From Canna indica (taxonomy: Eukaryota; Streptophyta; Magnoliopsida; Zingiberales; Cannaceae): 64,000 nucleotides of DNA. Made by a program: the position numbers and the translations under genes. This document shows positions 23,815 to 36,000 of this stretch, piece after piece. The stretch spans positions 8,170,501 to 8,234,500 of the forward strand of contig CP136892.1 of the NCBI GenBank assembly GCA_034359265.1, read 5' to 3'. The notes below the pieces were generated by a model. It was not told the DNA's origin, did no database searches, and worked only from the letters and a program-made list of their open reading frames with translations. The first letter of the stretch is position 1, and each line of letters begins with the position of its first letter.

Positions 23815-23918
23815 CCGCGCACCTTGCTCTCCCCCTTCTTCAGTTCTTCCGCTTCGCAAAGCTTCCAAAATTTACGGCGCGCCCTCTTATCCTCACCGCG
23901 CGGTTACTACAAGCAAAG

Positions 23919-24863
23919 ATGTTCCAACCCCAAGATCCCGGCCACCTAGAGGCCGTACGCCATCACCACCCCGTCCAAGCCGGCAGCAGCTCCAACCCGG
24001 AGCCGAACACGACGACCGGCGGATCGAGGGCCTACTGCCGGAGCTCCAGCTTCGGTAGACTCGTCGCGGACGAGTGGTCCGACGGCCTCCCCTTCCGCCT
24101 CGACGACTCCGACGACATGGTGATACTCGGTGCCCTCCGCGACGCGTTCCACCATGGATGGCTCCCCTCCGGCGCCAAGCCGGAGCCGCTCGCCGAGGAG
24201 GAGGGGTTGCCGCCCCCGCCGCCACCTCCGCCGCCGGTCCAAGTGTCGATTCATCAGCAGCGGAAGCTGGGAGCGACAGCGACGTTGAGGGCGGCGCCGT
24301 CGAAGGGGAAGCACTACCGGGGGGTGCGGCAGCGGCCGTGGGGGAAGTTCGCGGCGGAGATTAGGGATCCGGCGCGGAACGGTGCGAGGGTGTGGCTGGG
24401 CACGTTCGAGACGGCGGAGGACGCCGCGCTCGCCTACGACCGGGCCGCCTACCGGATGCGGGGCTCCCGGGCGCTTCTCAACTTCCCTCTCCGGATCAGC
24501 TCCGAGGCGATCGCAGCAGGAGCTGCCCCCGCCGTCGCCTCCTCCTCGTCGAAGCGGGCTTCGCCGGAGCCCAGCTCTCCCACCTGCTCCACTTCGACCT
24601 CCTCATCTTCCTCCGCCACTTACTCTTCCTCCTCCTCGTCATCCTCCGAGAAAGCCTCTCCGAAGAGAAGGAAACGGGGGGAAGCCGCGGCGGCGTCGAT
24701 GGCGATGGCAGCGCCTGCCGTGCCTAATTCTTCTCCTCTTCCAGCGCCGGTTCCGGTTCCGGTTCAAGCGCAGAGCGGTCTGGGTTTTGGGAATAGGCCT
24801 GAAATGTTCACGGCCGTGCCGGTTGCCCAACTGCCACACGTCGGTCAACTTTTGGTTAGCTGA
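23919..24863 (+). CDS. AP2/ERF transcription factor, group IX (ERF1/ERF2-like)
   Basis: This intact single-exon gene encodes 314 residues. One AP2/ERF domain lies at residues 131-190 ([36 protein letters not shown]), with the ERF-type Ala and Asp in the beta-sheet region, so it should bind GCC-box DNA in the nucleus. The N-terminal [20 protein letters not shown] (57-76) resembles the acidic segment of Arabidopsis ERF1A/ERF2, placing it in group IX, usually ethylene- and jasmonate-responsive activators. There are a proline run at 98-106, a serine-rich stretch at 208-243, a basic KRRKR signal at 249-253 and the C-terminal QLLVS ending. The coding region is very GC-rich, producing several long shadow frames. 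No intron. Confidence 0.93.
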   Translation: MFQPQDPGHLEAVRHHHPVQAGSSSNPEPNTTTGGSRAYCRSSSFGRLVADEWSDGLPFRLDDSDDMVILGALRDAFHHGWLPSGAKPEPLAEEEGLPPPPPPPPPVQVSIHQQRKLGATATLRAAPSKGKHYRGVRQRPWGKFAAEIRDPARNGARVWLGTFETAEDAALAYDRAAYRMRGSRALLNFPLRISSEAIAAGAAPAVASSSSKRASPEPSSPTCSTSTSSSSSATYSSSSSSSSEKASPKRRKRGEAAAASMAMAAPAVPNSSPLPAPVPVPVQAQSGLGFGNRPEMFTAVPVAQLPHVGQLLVS

Positions 24864-27800
24864 TGCCACTACCAGTTTACAGTGGGGACTGGGGAGGAAA
24901 GAATGGAGTGGTGGCTAAAAGATAAAAACAGTGGTTTCAAATGGTGGATAAAAAAAAGGAGAATTAATGAAAAATGTGAAGGTGTGAAAAATGTTAAATA
25001 TGTAAAAAAAATCAGAAGAGAAGAGACTACAAACAATAAAATTAATAGTGTGAAGCAGAATTAGGGATCTAGTTATGGTATGGGTGAATTCAAGGGTTTG
25101 TGGTGTGATGAATTGTCCAAATTCTCAACTATGTACAAAGTAATCTTAGGCAATTTATTATCTTGATTCTTTTCTCTCTCTCTTTTTTTAAATTATTGAA
25201 GGTTCTATTTCTAAAGATAATTGACTCTCTAGAAGCATCTGGTGATTGACTTACACTACAAGCATAAATGAAACAAGGAACCAAATTAATTATATATTTT
25301 TTTTGATTAATTAAAATGTCAAAGTATCATCACACATAATTCTCAACTCAAGAAACTTATATGTTTCTTGAGTTGAATGGCATCAAATATTAATTTAAAA
25401 TTTGAAATCAATAGCAGGTAGAAACTTGGTTTGACAATTATTCAGAGGTTGAATTCTAGATGTTGATCATATATGTTTCTTTACTTTTCCTCCATAAAAT
25501 AATAAATATGAATAGTACTTGTCTTTTTATATTATTTCCTGCTGCTGAAGATGGACCCAGTTGTAATCAATGTGAAGGCAGTTCAATATTTGACATTGAA
25601 TCTGGACATGCCATATATGCTTTGGTGGGTGGCAACTGGAGGCCTCCCCCTCCACCACTTAAACACTAGAAGCCAAATTTGAGGGTGGCCCACCCACTCA
25701 TGCATGCACCAAAATCTTATCCCTTTGGCCTATTTTTTGGCTAAATATTTGCTGCTAAAAGACCAACTGTTACTTTCTCTTTTAAGATGTATGCAAATTT
25801 GCCCTGTATTATTTGCAGTGTCATATTACTATCAGAGTACAGAGTTTGATGTGTCCAATCTTCATTTAGTTAAAGACCAACACTCTAAAGTCAATTTTTT
25901 CCTCATCAATCCACTTATTTAGGTGACAAAATATGTACTGATATCTACATTATTCAAATTGCTAAAATATCAAGACAAGTATGGAGAGGATGATTCACAC
26001 GTTGAGTGCTTATATCTTGCACAAAAAGACAACACAAATTTCCTATCACTATAGATTGGATGGCAACAATAAAGTGAGGGGAGATTAACATTATTCTATG
26101 ATCTCAGTTTTCATAATAAAATGGACAACTGAAAGTGTGTTAACATCAATTAAAATCTCAGTCAAAATTTTAAAAGCACTCACCACAAGTACCAACAAAA
26201 AAAAATCTGGCTCCTATTTGCCTTGTTGGATTTCACCCATCAAAATGTCCATCAGCAGTCAGCACAAGATTTTTCATTCATATGTAATCAAGGTAGTTAA
26301 GAGGAGCCATTAAAGAAAAAAAAGAAAAAAAATCTTAATTAATTCTCAAGGCCAGAGTGGAAACCTGGAAAGAACAACTATAATCCACCCTTTTGTCCTC
26401 ATTATATATATCATTCATTCACCTTTTACCTATCAATTAGTAGTTTAATTAAGTGAGATGTGGTCCCTTAATTAACCATTGCAACATATATACTCAATTA
26501 ACTAATTAAATATCCTCAAGATTCATGTCCTCATTCATTACAGTACCCTTAATTTGCTTAAAGAACAATTAGTGTTTGGTTCACATTCTTATCCCATATA
26601 ATTAATGAACCAAATCTGATGCTACACATGTCTACTAACTAAAGCTTGAGTGTGGTGCCTTCTTATAATAATTATAATAATTAAACAATTTTTATAGTTC
26701 TAAGTTTGACATCATGCAGCTCTTCACTGCCACCAGAAGCCATTGTTCCAGAAGAAAATTAATACTTAATTAGGTTAATTAAGACCAACAAAGTTTAGCT
26801 TGTATACATGGATATTTTGTGGAGCTTGTTGAAAATATTTATTATTTTTTGTTTTTATTGCATACATAATTTCATCATTATTTTATTTTAATTTTACAGT
26901 AACGCGACTGTTTTTTATTAATAGTAAAAAATATACCTTCATGGCATCTATTTTTTTAACAAAAAAATATATTTGACTTTTAACATTTTCAGTATTACTT
27001 TTTTAGATTTTGAATTCAGAACAGGGAAAAAAGGATGACAGAGAAAAGTCAAGTCAAGTTGGCAAATTTGGTTCAATATATGTAATATTACAAATAAATT
27101 ATATATAATACAATTATATATTTGTCAAATGAAAAAAAAAGCATGAGGGTAAAACTAAGTAAACAAATGCATATGATAAGATTCTTCAGCTCTTTCTTTT
27201 TCACAATATTATAGGAGAAAACACCTTGGAATATATTATATCCTAAAAGAATCAATTAGCTGATTTGATTGAGAGAAGTAATTTTCTGTTAGATCTGGTT
27301 TGCATTAAAGGTAGAAAAAGAAATGGAGGACAATAATGAGGAGATTAACTATTCAAGATGGCTAGAAGAATATTCAACATCTTATTTTTGAGGTTCTTAA
27401 TCAATTCCATCTTTTAGAGGATGCTTTTCACATTTGTATCAAATTGATGGGGCCATAATGCTGTGTGAGATATGGGGATGAGCTGGCATGGTGCAAATTG
27501 TCTAAAGCATTTTAGGTAGTGTTCAATAAATTAATATTTTACTACTATAATATTGGATTTTGGTTAATTTGCATGGACTAATTACTCCTTTATTTTGAGC
27601 AATTATGGACAAACTTCTTTCAAAAATATCATAATGTCAAATATTGTTTAATTAAATTGAACATATTTTAATAAATCAATTTACCATCATAAAGAAAAAT
27701 GTGAGTGGGGAAAGTGTTCTACTAGTGGAAGGGCTTAGTGGATATGAATGATGGTGTAAGCATGGATAAGGACAAAGCCAAGTGACTTCAAAAAAAGATT

Positions 27801-27866
27801 CTAAAGCAAGAGGGGAATACTATATGTACATGGAGATAGCATCTTTATCACATGCTCTTATGAGTG
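24864..27866. other. AT-rich intergenic DNA downstream of the ERF gene
   Basis: No conserved gene is recognised. The first 200 bases likely hold the ERF 3' UTR. A small open frame at 25460-25669 has a proline-rich end but no family resemblance. The remainder is AT-rich with TTAATTAA runs and homopolymers. Confidence 0.55.
25344..25375. repeat. Perfect 13-bp hairpin
   Basis: CAACTCAAGAAAC and GTTTCTTGAGTTG are separated by six bases. It lies 0.5 kb past the ERF stop codon. Short length makes chance or a MITE remnant equally possible. Confidence 0.7.
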
Positions 27867-30007
27867 ATCTCTATATACTATTTTGTATTCCACAAACATT
27901 CCAAGATCTAGCTAGCAAGTGATGATCTCAATTGTTTCTTCATATTTTAGAATAATGTAAATATGTATTGGAAATAAACACATGTTTACATTGTGGATAT
28001 GTGTAGAATGATCAATAAGCATAAACATGTGTATGACCTCATGTAATCAAATGAAACCTAATAAATTTAACATATATAATATTGAGTGTAGATGGATGTA
28101 TTTGATTTATTTATTAACCCGAACCAATTGAATGATCAAAAAACATACTTGAGCGTATATTGATGGATTTGATTTTTTTTATTGATTCAAATCAATTAAA
28201 TAATTAAATCAATAGTTGAACGAGTCATTATTTAATTAATTAAGAATATATGTTTTTAGATCAAGTTCAAAAGTATTTGGTGAAATTTAAACTAAATCGA
28301 CTTAAATAAAATTACAATATTTCCTTGATTTTTGAGATAAATTATTGATCACTTGTGTGATGAGGATATATTATACAAGTATTTACTATTTGAGTTTCAA
28401 AATGGTAGTAATTTTGTTATCAGCACCTTTTTATATTTATGACCCAAATTAAATAAAATATAAATTTTTATTACATGTCGCTTTGAAAAACTAAACTAAT
28501 TAAGTCAAATAATTTAGTTTTGGTGAATCGTTTAAAATAAAATTATTTGATATTTTGTATTATATAAATACTTGGAAAGGGTGACACTATATAATTTTGA
28601 GGGTATAATATCTTTTTTTGTTGTTTTAAAGAAAACCAATCAAAATAATCTTTCTGCTCCAAGTTAACCACATCAACATATTTTGACTATTTTGATTTGG
28701 TTGGAGTTTCAAATCGATTATTATAATGGTAATACCTTGGTTTTGTAATACCTGAATTTAATTTTGATTTCAATCGAAAACTCGAATTGCGCGTCGAATA
28801 TTTGATCTGAAGTACAACTCACGCACATGATTAATATTGATGTGAGCTTGGCCCACTCGCCTAGTCCACCTTGGCCGGGCGGAGCCCAATGAAAATATAG
28901 TCTCATTTTTTTCTCTTTGAATTCAATCATAATTTGATCGTATGAACTCCGATTTGAGTATGGTCAAACTCGTTGGATTCGATTCAGATCCAATTTGAGT
29001 CAACCCCTAACAGGCGGCACCATAGGATCTTGAAAGTATAGTATTTTGTTCGTTCTTTAAAGAAAATGAATCAAACTAACCTTTCTTCTCCCATGTGAAT
29101 CAAATCAAAATACTTATGCTAATTTAATTTTGTTGGAGTTTATAATTAGTTATTATAATAATTAGTGGAAGACAATAATTAATTGACCTTCTACATCAAA
29201 CAACCACATAATAGTTTTTTATTAGGAAAATAAATGAGTATTTCCTTGTCTAAATTTTTAACCTAACAATGTGTTTGGAAAAGAAAAAAGTGTTTCAAGA
29301 GAATAGAAAACAACTGTTTCTTATCCCATCCGTTTCATAAGAAGTGATTTCTTAGGCTTTGACACATAGATTAAGAAAGTTATTTAATAGCCTAATTTTT
29401 AATATAAAAATTTTTTGACTAAATTATCCATAGTGTGTGACCCTTAATATTCTTAATGAATGCTCTATTGGTTGACCTTCAATATTCTCTTGTATTGTAC
29501 ATCATTGATGGAAGAAATTTTTATTAGAGGTTAAAATTGATAAAAAGAAATTAATACTACATTGAAAGTTTAAAGTATCACTTAATATGAAATTTAAAAA
29601 AATCCTAAAAAATCATTTATTGTGGAACGGAGGGAGTATTTTCTACGATTAATTCATTGTTACATTTTTTTTCCAAAGATATTTTTTTGTTTAGTCTAAG
29701 GAAAATGAGTTAAGAATTATCTTTATGCATTGGTACGAATAGAAACCTCACAAAGTAATGTAGAGTTTTAAACGTATGAGATATAATTAAAAATTTAATG
29801 CAATGTTGTGAGAATAATAACAAATAATAGCCGTACACCACTTGTTTAAGGACATCTCTCATATACCAAATAAGGAGTTATTTAACCTAGCAAACCCAAA
29901 AAATAGAACAAGAAGTAGCAATGTCGGATAAGAACAAAATAAGATTTAATTAGCAAAAAAGTAAATCTAATTTCGCAGTGCGATATAACTTATTGATTGT
30001 AGATGCA
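27867..30007. repeat. Segmental duplication, block A
   Basis: Three collinear parts match block B (30312-31003) in the same orientation: 27867-28120 with 30312-30530, 29265-29345 with 30537-30660, and 29640-30007 with 30655-31003. Shared marks include TATACTATTTTGT, TTCCACAAACATTCCA, TTAATGCAATGTTGTGAG and AGTAAATCTA. Block A has about 1.1 kb absent from B. It lies just past the last exon of the PPI-2 gene. Confidence 0.7.
28600..29170. repeat. Direct repeats of about 135 bp around a small insert
   Basis: 28600-28735 and 29030-29170 are diverged direct copies (TTTAAAGAAAA, TCAAA, TTGGAGTTT, ATTATAATAAT). Between them lies a GC-richer 280-bp segment starting TGTAATACC, like the start of the solo LTR at 40616, so the middle may be a small LTR-derived insertion; ends were not proven. 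Confidence 0.5.
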
Positions 30008-30053
30008 CCAGTGAATCATTGAGTGTAAAAGGAAGACAGGATCATTTTGAGCT

Positions 30054-33000
30054 TCACTTTTTTCCTTCATGTATATCTATTGCACCGGGCAAATTGTGAG
30101 TCTCCTCAGTATTAGTCTGGTCATTGTTGTCTTGAATGGCCCCAATATCTGTTAGTGATCCTGACCGAATGAGCTCCTTTACCGTTCGAAATTCATTATA
30201 GTGAGCCTTCCTGTGCTCCTCGAAAATTAATCTTGCTTCATCTGTTCCAGAATCAAATACCAAGAACAGTCTTATCACATGGAGAAATAATCTTCATAAC
30301 ATGATTTTTTGAGTGATTCCTATATACTATTTTGTCTTCCACAAACATTCCAACATCCAACGAACAAGTTATCTCAATGATATGTATTATTGATTTCGAA
30401 AATAACACATGTCTACGTGCATGCATTGTTGATATATATAAATTGAACAATAAACATAAATATATGTATGATCTCATGTGGTTAAACTGAACCTAGTACA
30501 ATAAAGATTGATGGATTTGATTTATTAATTAACTAATAATATGTTTGGAAAAGGTTTTAGGTTACTTGTTTTTAGCAACAACAAAAAAATAGATAAATGG
30601 AAAATAAATTCCTAAAATTTCAAGAGAAAAAAAATAATTTCTTATTATTTTTTACAATTCGTTGTTGTGCTATTTTTGTTTCAAAGATAACTCTTTGTTG
30701 ATTCCAAGGGAAAAATAATTTTTCTGAATGGATACCTCATACCTCAAAAGTAACGAAGAGTTAAGAACAACGAGATATAAACAATGATTAATGCAATGTT
30801 GTGAGGTTAATGACAAATAATAGTCAAGCAAATGACTTCTTTAAGAAATATCTCCCACAAATAACATCAAGAGTAATTTTTGTAAGCTAGCAAACACATA
30901 ACATATAACAATAATCAATAATGTTAGAGAAGAACAAAGTAAAATTTAGCAGAAAGTAAATCTAGTTTCACAATGCAATTATTGATTTTGCATACGGTGC
31001 AAAGAAGATAGTGATGTCTAAATGTCGTTGATTTTGCCTCACAATAACGTCTTTGATTTTGCCTCATATTTTGGATTCACTTTTTCAAGGCATGTAAATC
31101 AGGTTATGCATGCAAGTCTTAAGTGGGAGAGATTGTAATACTCCAGTTTAGTTTCAACTATTTATCCACATGAAAAGTTTGTGGGGGGAGACTGTGTTAG
31201 TTAATAAGGCTTGATGTAGAGGTGGCAATGAGTTAGGTTGATTGAGAGCAGCACAAACTTGGCTTGGTCCTGGCTGAGCTTGGTATGAGCTGTCCAAAAT
31301 TTGTGCTTGGTCAAGCATGACACAATCATGCCCAAGGGATGCATGACATGTCTGTGGTGCCCAACACGACACAAGTCACGAGTCAAGCATAGCACAATGC
31401 GCAGTCCGCTCACCATCCTAAGGCCGGGCTAGCCTCAGGAAGCCAGATTCCCACCTTGCCTTAGGAAGGTGGGCCACCTTAAAAACACAAATGCCTGCCG
31501 ACCTTCCAAAGGCAAGTAGGTTGGCCCGAGCTCAACATGAATTCGACCCGAGCTCGAAGAGGCGCGCCACGTGCTGGGCTAGGCCACTCTCTTAAAAATT
31601 TGGAATGTATGTCAGGCTAGGCCATTTTCTTAAAAATTCGAGCCACATCAAGCATGGCTAGAAATATGTCTAGGTCGTGCCCAACATGGCCCAGAGGGCA
31701 ATGGACTTACTAGCACGGGCACAATGCATTGCCACCTCTAGCTTGATGGGTGTAATACTATCTACTTATCCTTAAGCATTTTAATTAGACTGGTAGTTTA
31801 GGCCTTTGACCTACTAGCACGGGCACAATGCATTGCCACCTCTACCATGATGGGTGTAATACTATCTACTTACATTTAAGCATTTTAATTAGACTGGTAG
31901 TTTAGGCAATTGAAGTTGATAAGTCAATTGTTCTATCCCATTGAGCAGGCCACGAAGCAAATTTTTCAATAGGTGTATTTGATTAATATAAGACATCAAT
32001 ATCAGTACTTTGTAAGAGGTACAAGGTACAACACCAGGTAGTCTAACAAAGATTTTGAAGTTCCATAGTAACCCACATTAATGTAAGAAACTAGATGTAC
32101 ATAAGGTTATAGCATTGACATGGTAGCACATGAATTAGTAGTTATAATACATAAGGTCACATGAATTTGGCACACATATATCAGCTGATAAAACACAAAC
32201 ACAGGTCGCAAGTTGAGTATCATAAAGAAATAAAGTACATAAGGATCAAATCAACATAGACCAACATTTTAGGGCATCAGATTGAAACAAGTGAATAATT
32301 TGTCTCTTTTTTTTTGAAAAATTGAATCCTGCATTCTATTCAAGAGTGATGAAAAGAGGGTGTGGGGGAAGAAGGGAAGAAAACAAACATAGAAACAAAA
32401 TAAAAACCAACAGTACAATATAGGAGGTCCATGAAAGCTAGCACCAACGAAACACACGAGAATAAAGCAGCCGTAGGACAAGCACAAGTCTGGGTCGAGG
32501 AAGGAGAAACATCAACCCGAAAAATTCGACAGTTCCTCTCGAACCAAATGAACCAACTCCAAATAAGAAGAAGACGAGTTCTCTGACACCCCCTACGGTT
32601 GTTAGAGGATCCAAACCCTAGCCAAGGTCGAAGAGCAAGCGCGAAGAAAGGTTCCTTCACAGAAAGGAGGAAAGATTCCCAACCCTCCTTAGAATAGAAG
32701 CAATTCTGAAATAGATGAAGATGAAATTCATTCTCAACGATACAGAGGGGACAAGATTCACCCGAAGAAACACCCCACTTCACCAGACGATCACGAGTTC
32801 GAGCCTCCTTCTAAACCAAAGCCAGCCGAAAATAGAGATATTAGGAGGGAGTTTTTTCTGCCACAAGAACTTAGAAAAACAATCCTGCACTCCTCTGAAA
32901 ACCAGGAGCTGTTACAAGCTCTAGGTCAAAAATTGTCCGTCGCTAGTCCATAGCCACAAGATAGAGTCGTCACCCACAGAGTGCCGCACACCCTCCAAGT

Positions 33001-36000
33001 CCTTAGCCAAGCTTTGCAGCAGCTCAAAATTGACCAAAGAAGAGAAGCTAAGATTCCAACCCAAGAAATGCCCCCCATCGTCAGAGATACGGGCATCCCC
33101 TATGCAAATGTCGGGTTGATCCGACAAGCGAAAGAGCAAGGGATATTTATCCGCAAGACGGCCCACGGTACTCCACCTATCAAACCAAAGCTTGATAGTG
33201 AAACCACCTCCCACCTGAAAACGGATACATGACCGAAACAAGTCAGCAAGCTTGTGAAGGTTCTTCTAAATGGGAGAAACCTTCCTTAAAGAGGCCCCGC
33301 TGTTCCAGAAGCAAACATCACCATAAATATTATCAATCAGATGGACCCAAGGAAGATCTACCTTCATAATCAATTTCCAAAACTAACTTCCAAGCCGAGC
33401 ATTGTTGTGAGCCTGAATATCCAGAATACCTAAACCTCTATCCCAGATAGGACAAGTCAAGTGGTTCCAATCCACATACCAAGCATTTACCTCTTACAGA
33501 TACCGAGCCTGTTCCAGTCCAGAAAAAATTCCTCTGGCGACGATCAATCTTTTTAATGACCCACCGAGGAGCATGAAAGAAGGACAATAAATAGGAAATC
33601 GAGCTAGTCAAGGTGTTGTTAATTAAAGTCACACGTCCCGCCCGGGAAAGCAATCGGTCCTGCCAAGCCCCACGTCTAGCATCCATCCTGCCAATCCAAG
33701 ATAATCGATCCTCCTTGCAAAGTCGACCCGCTTTTAGAGGTAAGCCCAGGTAAGAGAGAGGGAATTCAGTCGGTCTGCACCGAATCTCCTGAGCAAGCTG
33801 ATTAGTGAGGCTAGGATCCCCGGTTAAGCTCAGAGTAGAGGTCTTATTGAGGTTGATCTTAAGCCTCGTGGCGAGCTCGAAACAACGCAAAAGGAGAAGT
33901 AAATTTCGTAGCCTGGCATCATCATTCTGGCAGAACAGGATCAAATCATCAACAAAATAAGAAATGTGTGACCCCATTCAGAACTCGCTGCTCCAAAACC
34001 CCATGAATGAGTCCCTCATTGGAGATCAGTCGGGACAAACAATCAATAACCAGGTTGAAAATCAAGGGCGATAGACGGTTCCCTTGCCGGACTCCACACT
34101 TGTGGCGAAAGGGGGTACCGGCCTCACCGTTGATGAGCAAAGCGGAGTCCGTGGACAATAAAAGGGAGATCCAAGAGCACAATCTATCCAGAAACCCGCG
34201 AGCAATCAACATATCACCAAGGAAAGTCCAATTGATAGAATCAAAGGCCTTCTCGAAGTCCACCTTTAGTAAAATTCCGTTCTCCTTTAGATGGCTATAG
34301 GCCCAAACAGTTTCATGCACACCCATGAAGCAATCCAAAGTGCACCTGCTAGCCAAGAAATCATTTTGAGAACCGGAGACTAAGCCGGTCATGAACGGCT
34401 TTAGACGCAAAGGGAGGACCTTGGAGAAGAGCCGAATAATACTATTCTCGAGGCTTATTGGCCTGAACTCAGAAACACTAGAGACACCCTCATTCTTAGG
34501 AATCAGAACAATATGACCTTGATTGAACCTTTGCAACGTCTCAAGGTTAAGATAAATTTCATTGAAAATGCGAAGAATATCTGATTGAATGACGTCCCAA
34601 AAATAGCTAAAGATCATTAGGGAGGCCATCAGGCCCCAAAGCTTTGAAAGAACTCATCTCGGAGATAGCCACTCTATTCTCCTCCAAAAGAAAAGGGGCC
34701 TCAATATTAGCCAAGGCCGGAAGAGGAGGCAACATCAAGAGACAAACTATTCACTATTTGCTCACCAGTGAATAGTTTGTCTCTTGATCCTAGCGGGGCA
34801 AAAAAGGTAACTAACCACATAAGTTGATCAGCTTTCCTAGAAGACCAATTTGGAGTCAAGCTCTAAAATTAGACTGGCATAGCTTATATATAACTAAAGA
34901 GAACCATAGAAATATAAGCCAGAACAAGAAGGGAAAAAGGCAAGGGAAAGGGCTTTCAGTAATCTCAAACTTTTTTTGAAGTGCTTTGAATTAGCTTCGG
35001 GCCTCAAAATTAATTCAGAGAAAACAAAGCTGATCCATTTAAGGAATAACCCCTCATGCGCTCTTGAGATGGCAAATATTTTGGGTTGTCCGACTGCGAC
35101 TTTTCCTATTGACTATCTAGGCCTTTCTTTGAGGAATGGACATCTCCTCAAGGAAGATTGGAATAAAGTTGTGACAAAATTTGATGGGATCCTATCTTCG
35201 TGGCAAGGGTCACTTATTTCCAGAGCGGGCATACATGCCCTTATTAACAGCATCTTAACAAGCCAAGCAGCTTATTTCTTGTCCATTTTTAAGGCTCCTA
35301 AATGAGTTTTACGGCTCCTAGACAAAAGAAGAAGAAAGTTTTTCTGGGTGGGTGATCGTGATGCTACTATTAAATGGTTAATGTTTGGTCAATTGGGACT
35401 CCTTGATGGGAAGCATTGAAGAGGATGGTCTTGGTTTTCTTTGTATTCATTCTCACAATAAAGCCTGTTTGGTGAGTTGGCTTTGGAAATTTCGTCAGAA
35501 CATGGATAGACAATGGGTGGATATTCTCAAAGCAGCATTCTTGGATTTTGATCATCTTTCTACGGCATAAAACAGACTCTCGCATGTATGGAGGGGAATC
35601 ACAAGGAATATTGATTTCTTTAACTCGTCTTTGGGTTTTCAAGTGGGTAATGGAAGCTCTATTCGCCTCTGGAAAGACCCTTGGGTCAATGGCTCAAAAT
35701 TGACAGATCTTTTTCATGACATCTTCTCTTTTGTAAGCAATCCTTCAATCTTAATTGCAAATGCGAAAGAGGTGGAAAATGATGGTAGAGTAAGGGGCTG
35801 GATCATTCAATTTGGCAACCAGATTCCTTTGGTTAGATATCTTAGCTTGTAGCTACTATCAACCCAATTTTATTGGGTTGTGGGCCGGATACAGTAACCT
35901 GGAGGTGGAGCTCAAATGGTGATTTTACCAATCGGCGTATCAGATTTTGTCGTACCGTGGTCTCAGGGACACAACAGCTGCTTTTTTATGGTAAAAAATT

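Noticed and set aside
23893..24918. Several long frames overlapping the ERF gene on both strands
   Set aside because: GC-rich shadows of the ERF coding sequence with Arg/Pro-rich nonsense translations.
25460..25669. 69-residue frame with a proline-rich end downstream of the ERF gene
   Set aside because: No recognisable family, AT-rich context, no splice or promoter support.
27323..27391. Tiny 22-residue open frame beginning MEDNNEE
   Set aside because: Too short to support without conservation or transcript data.
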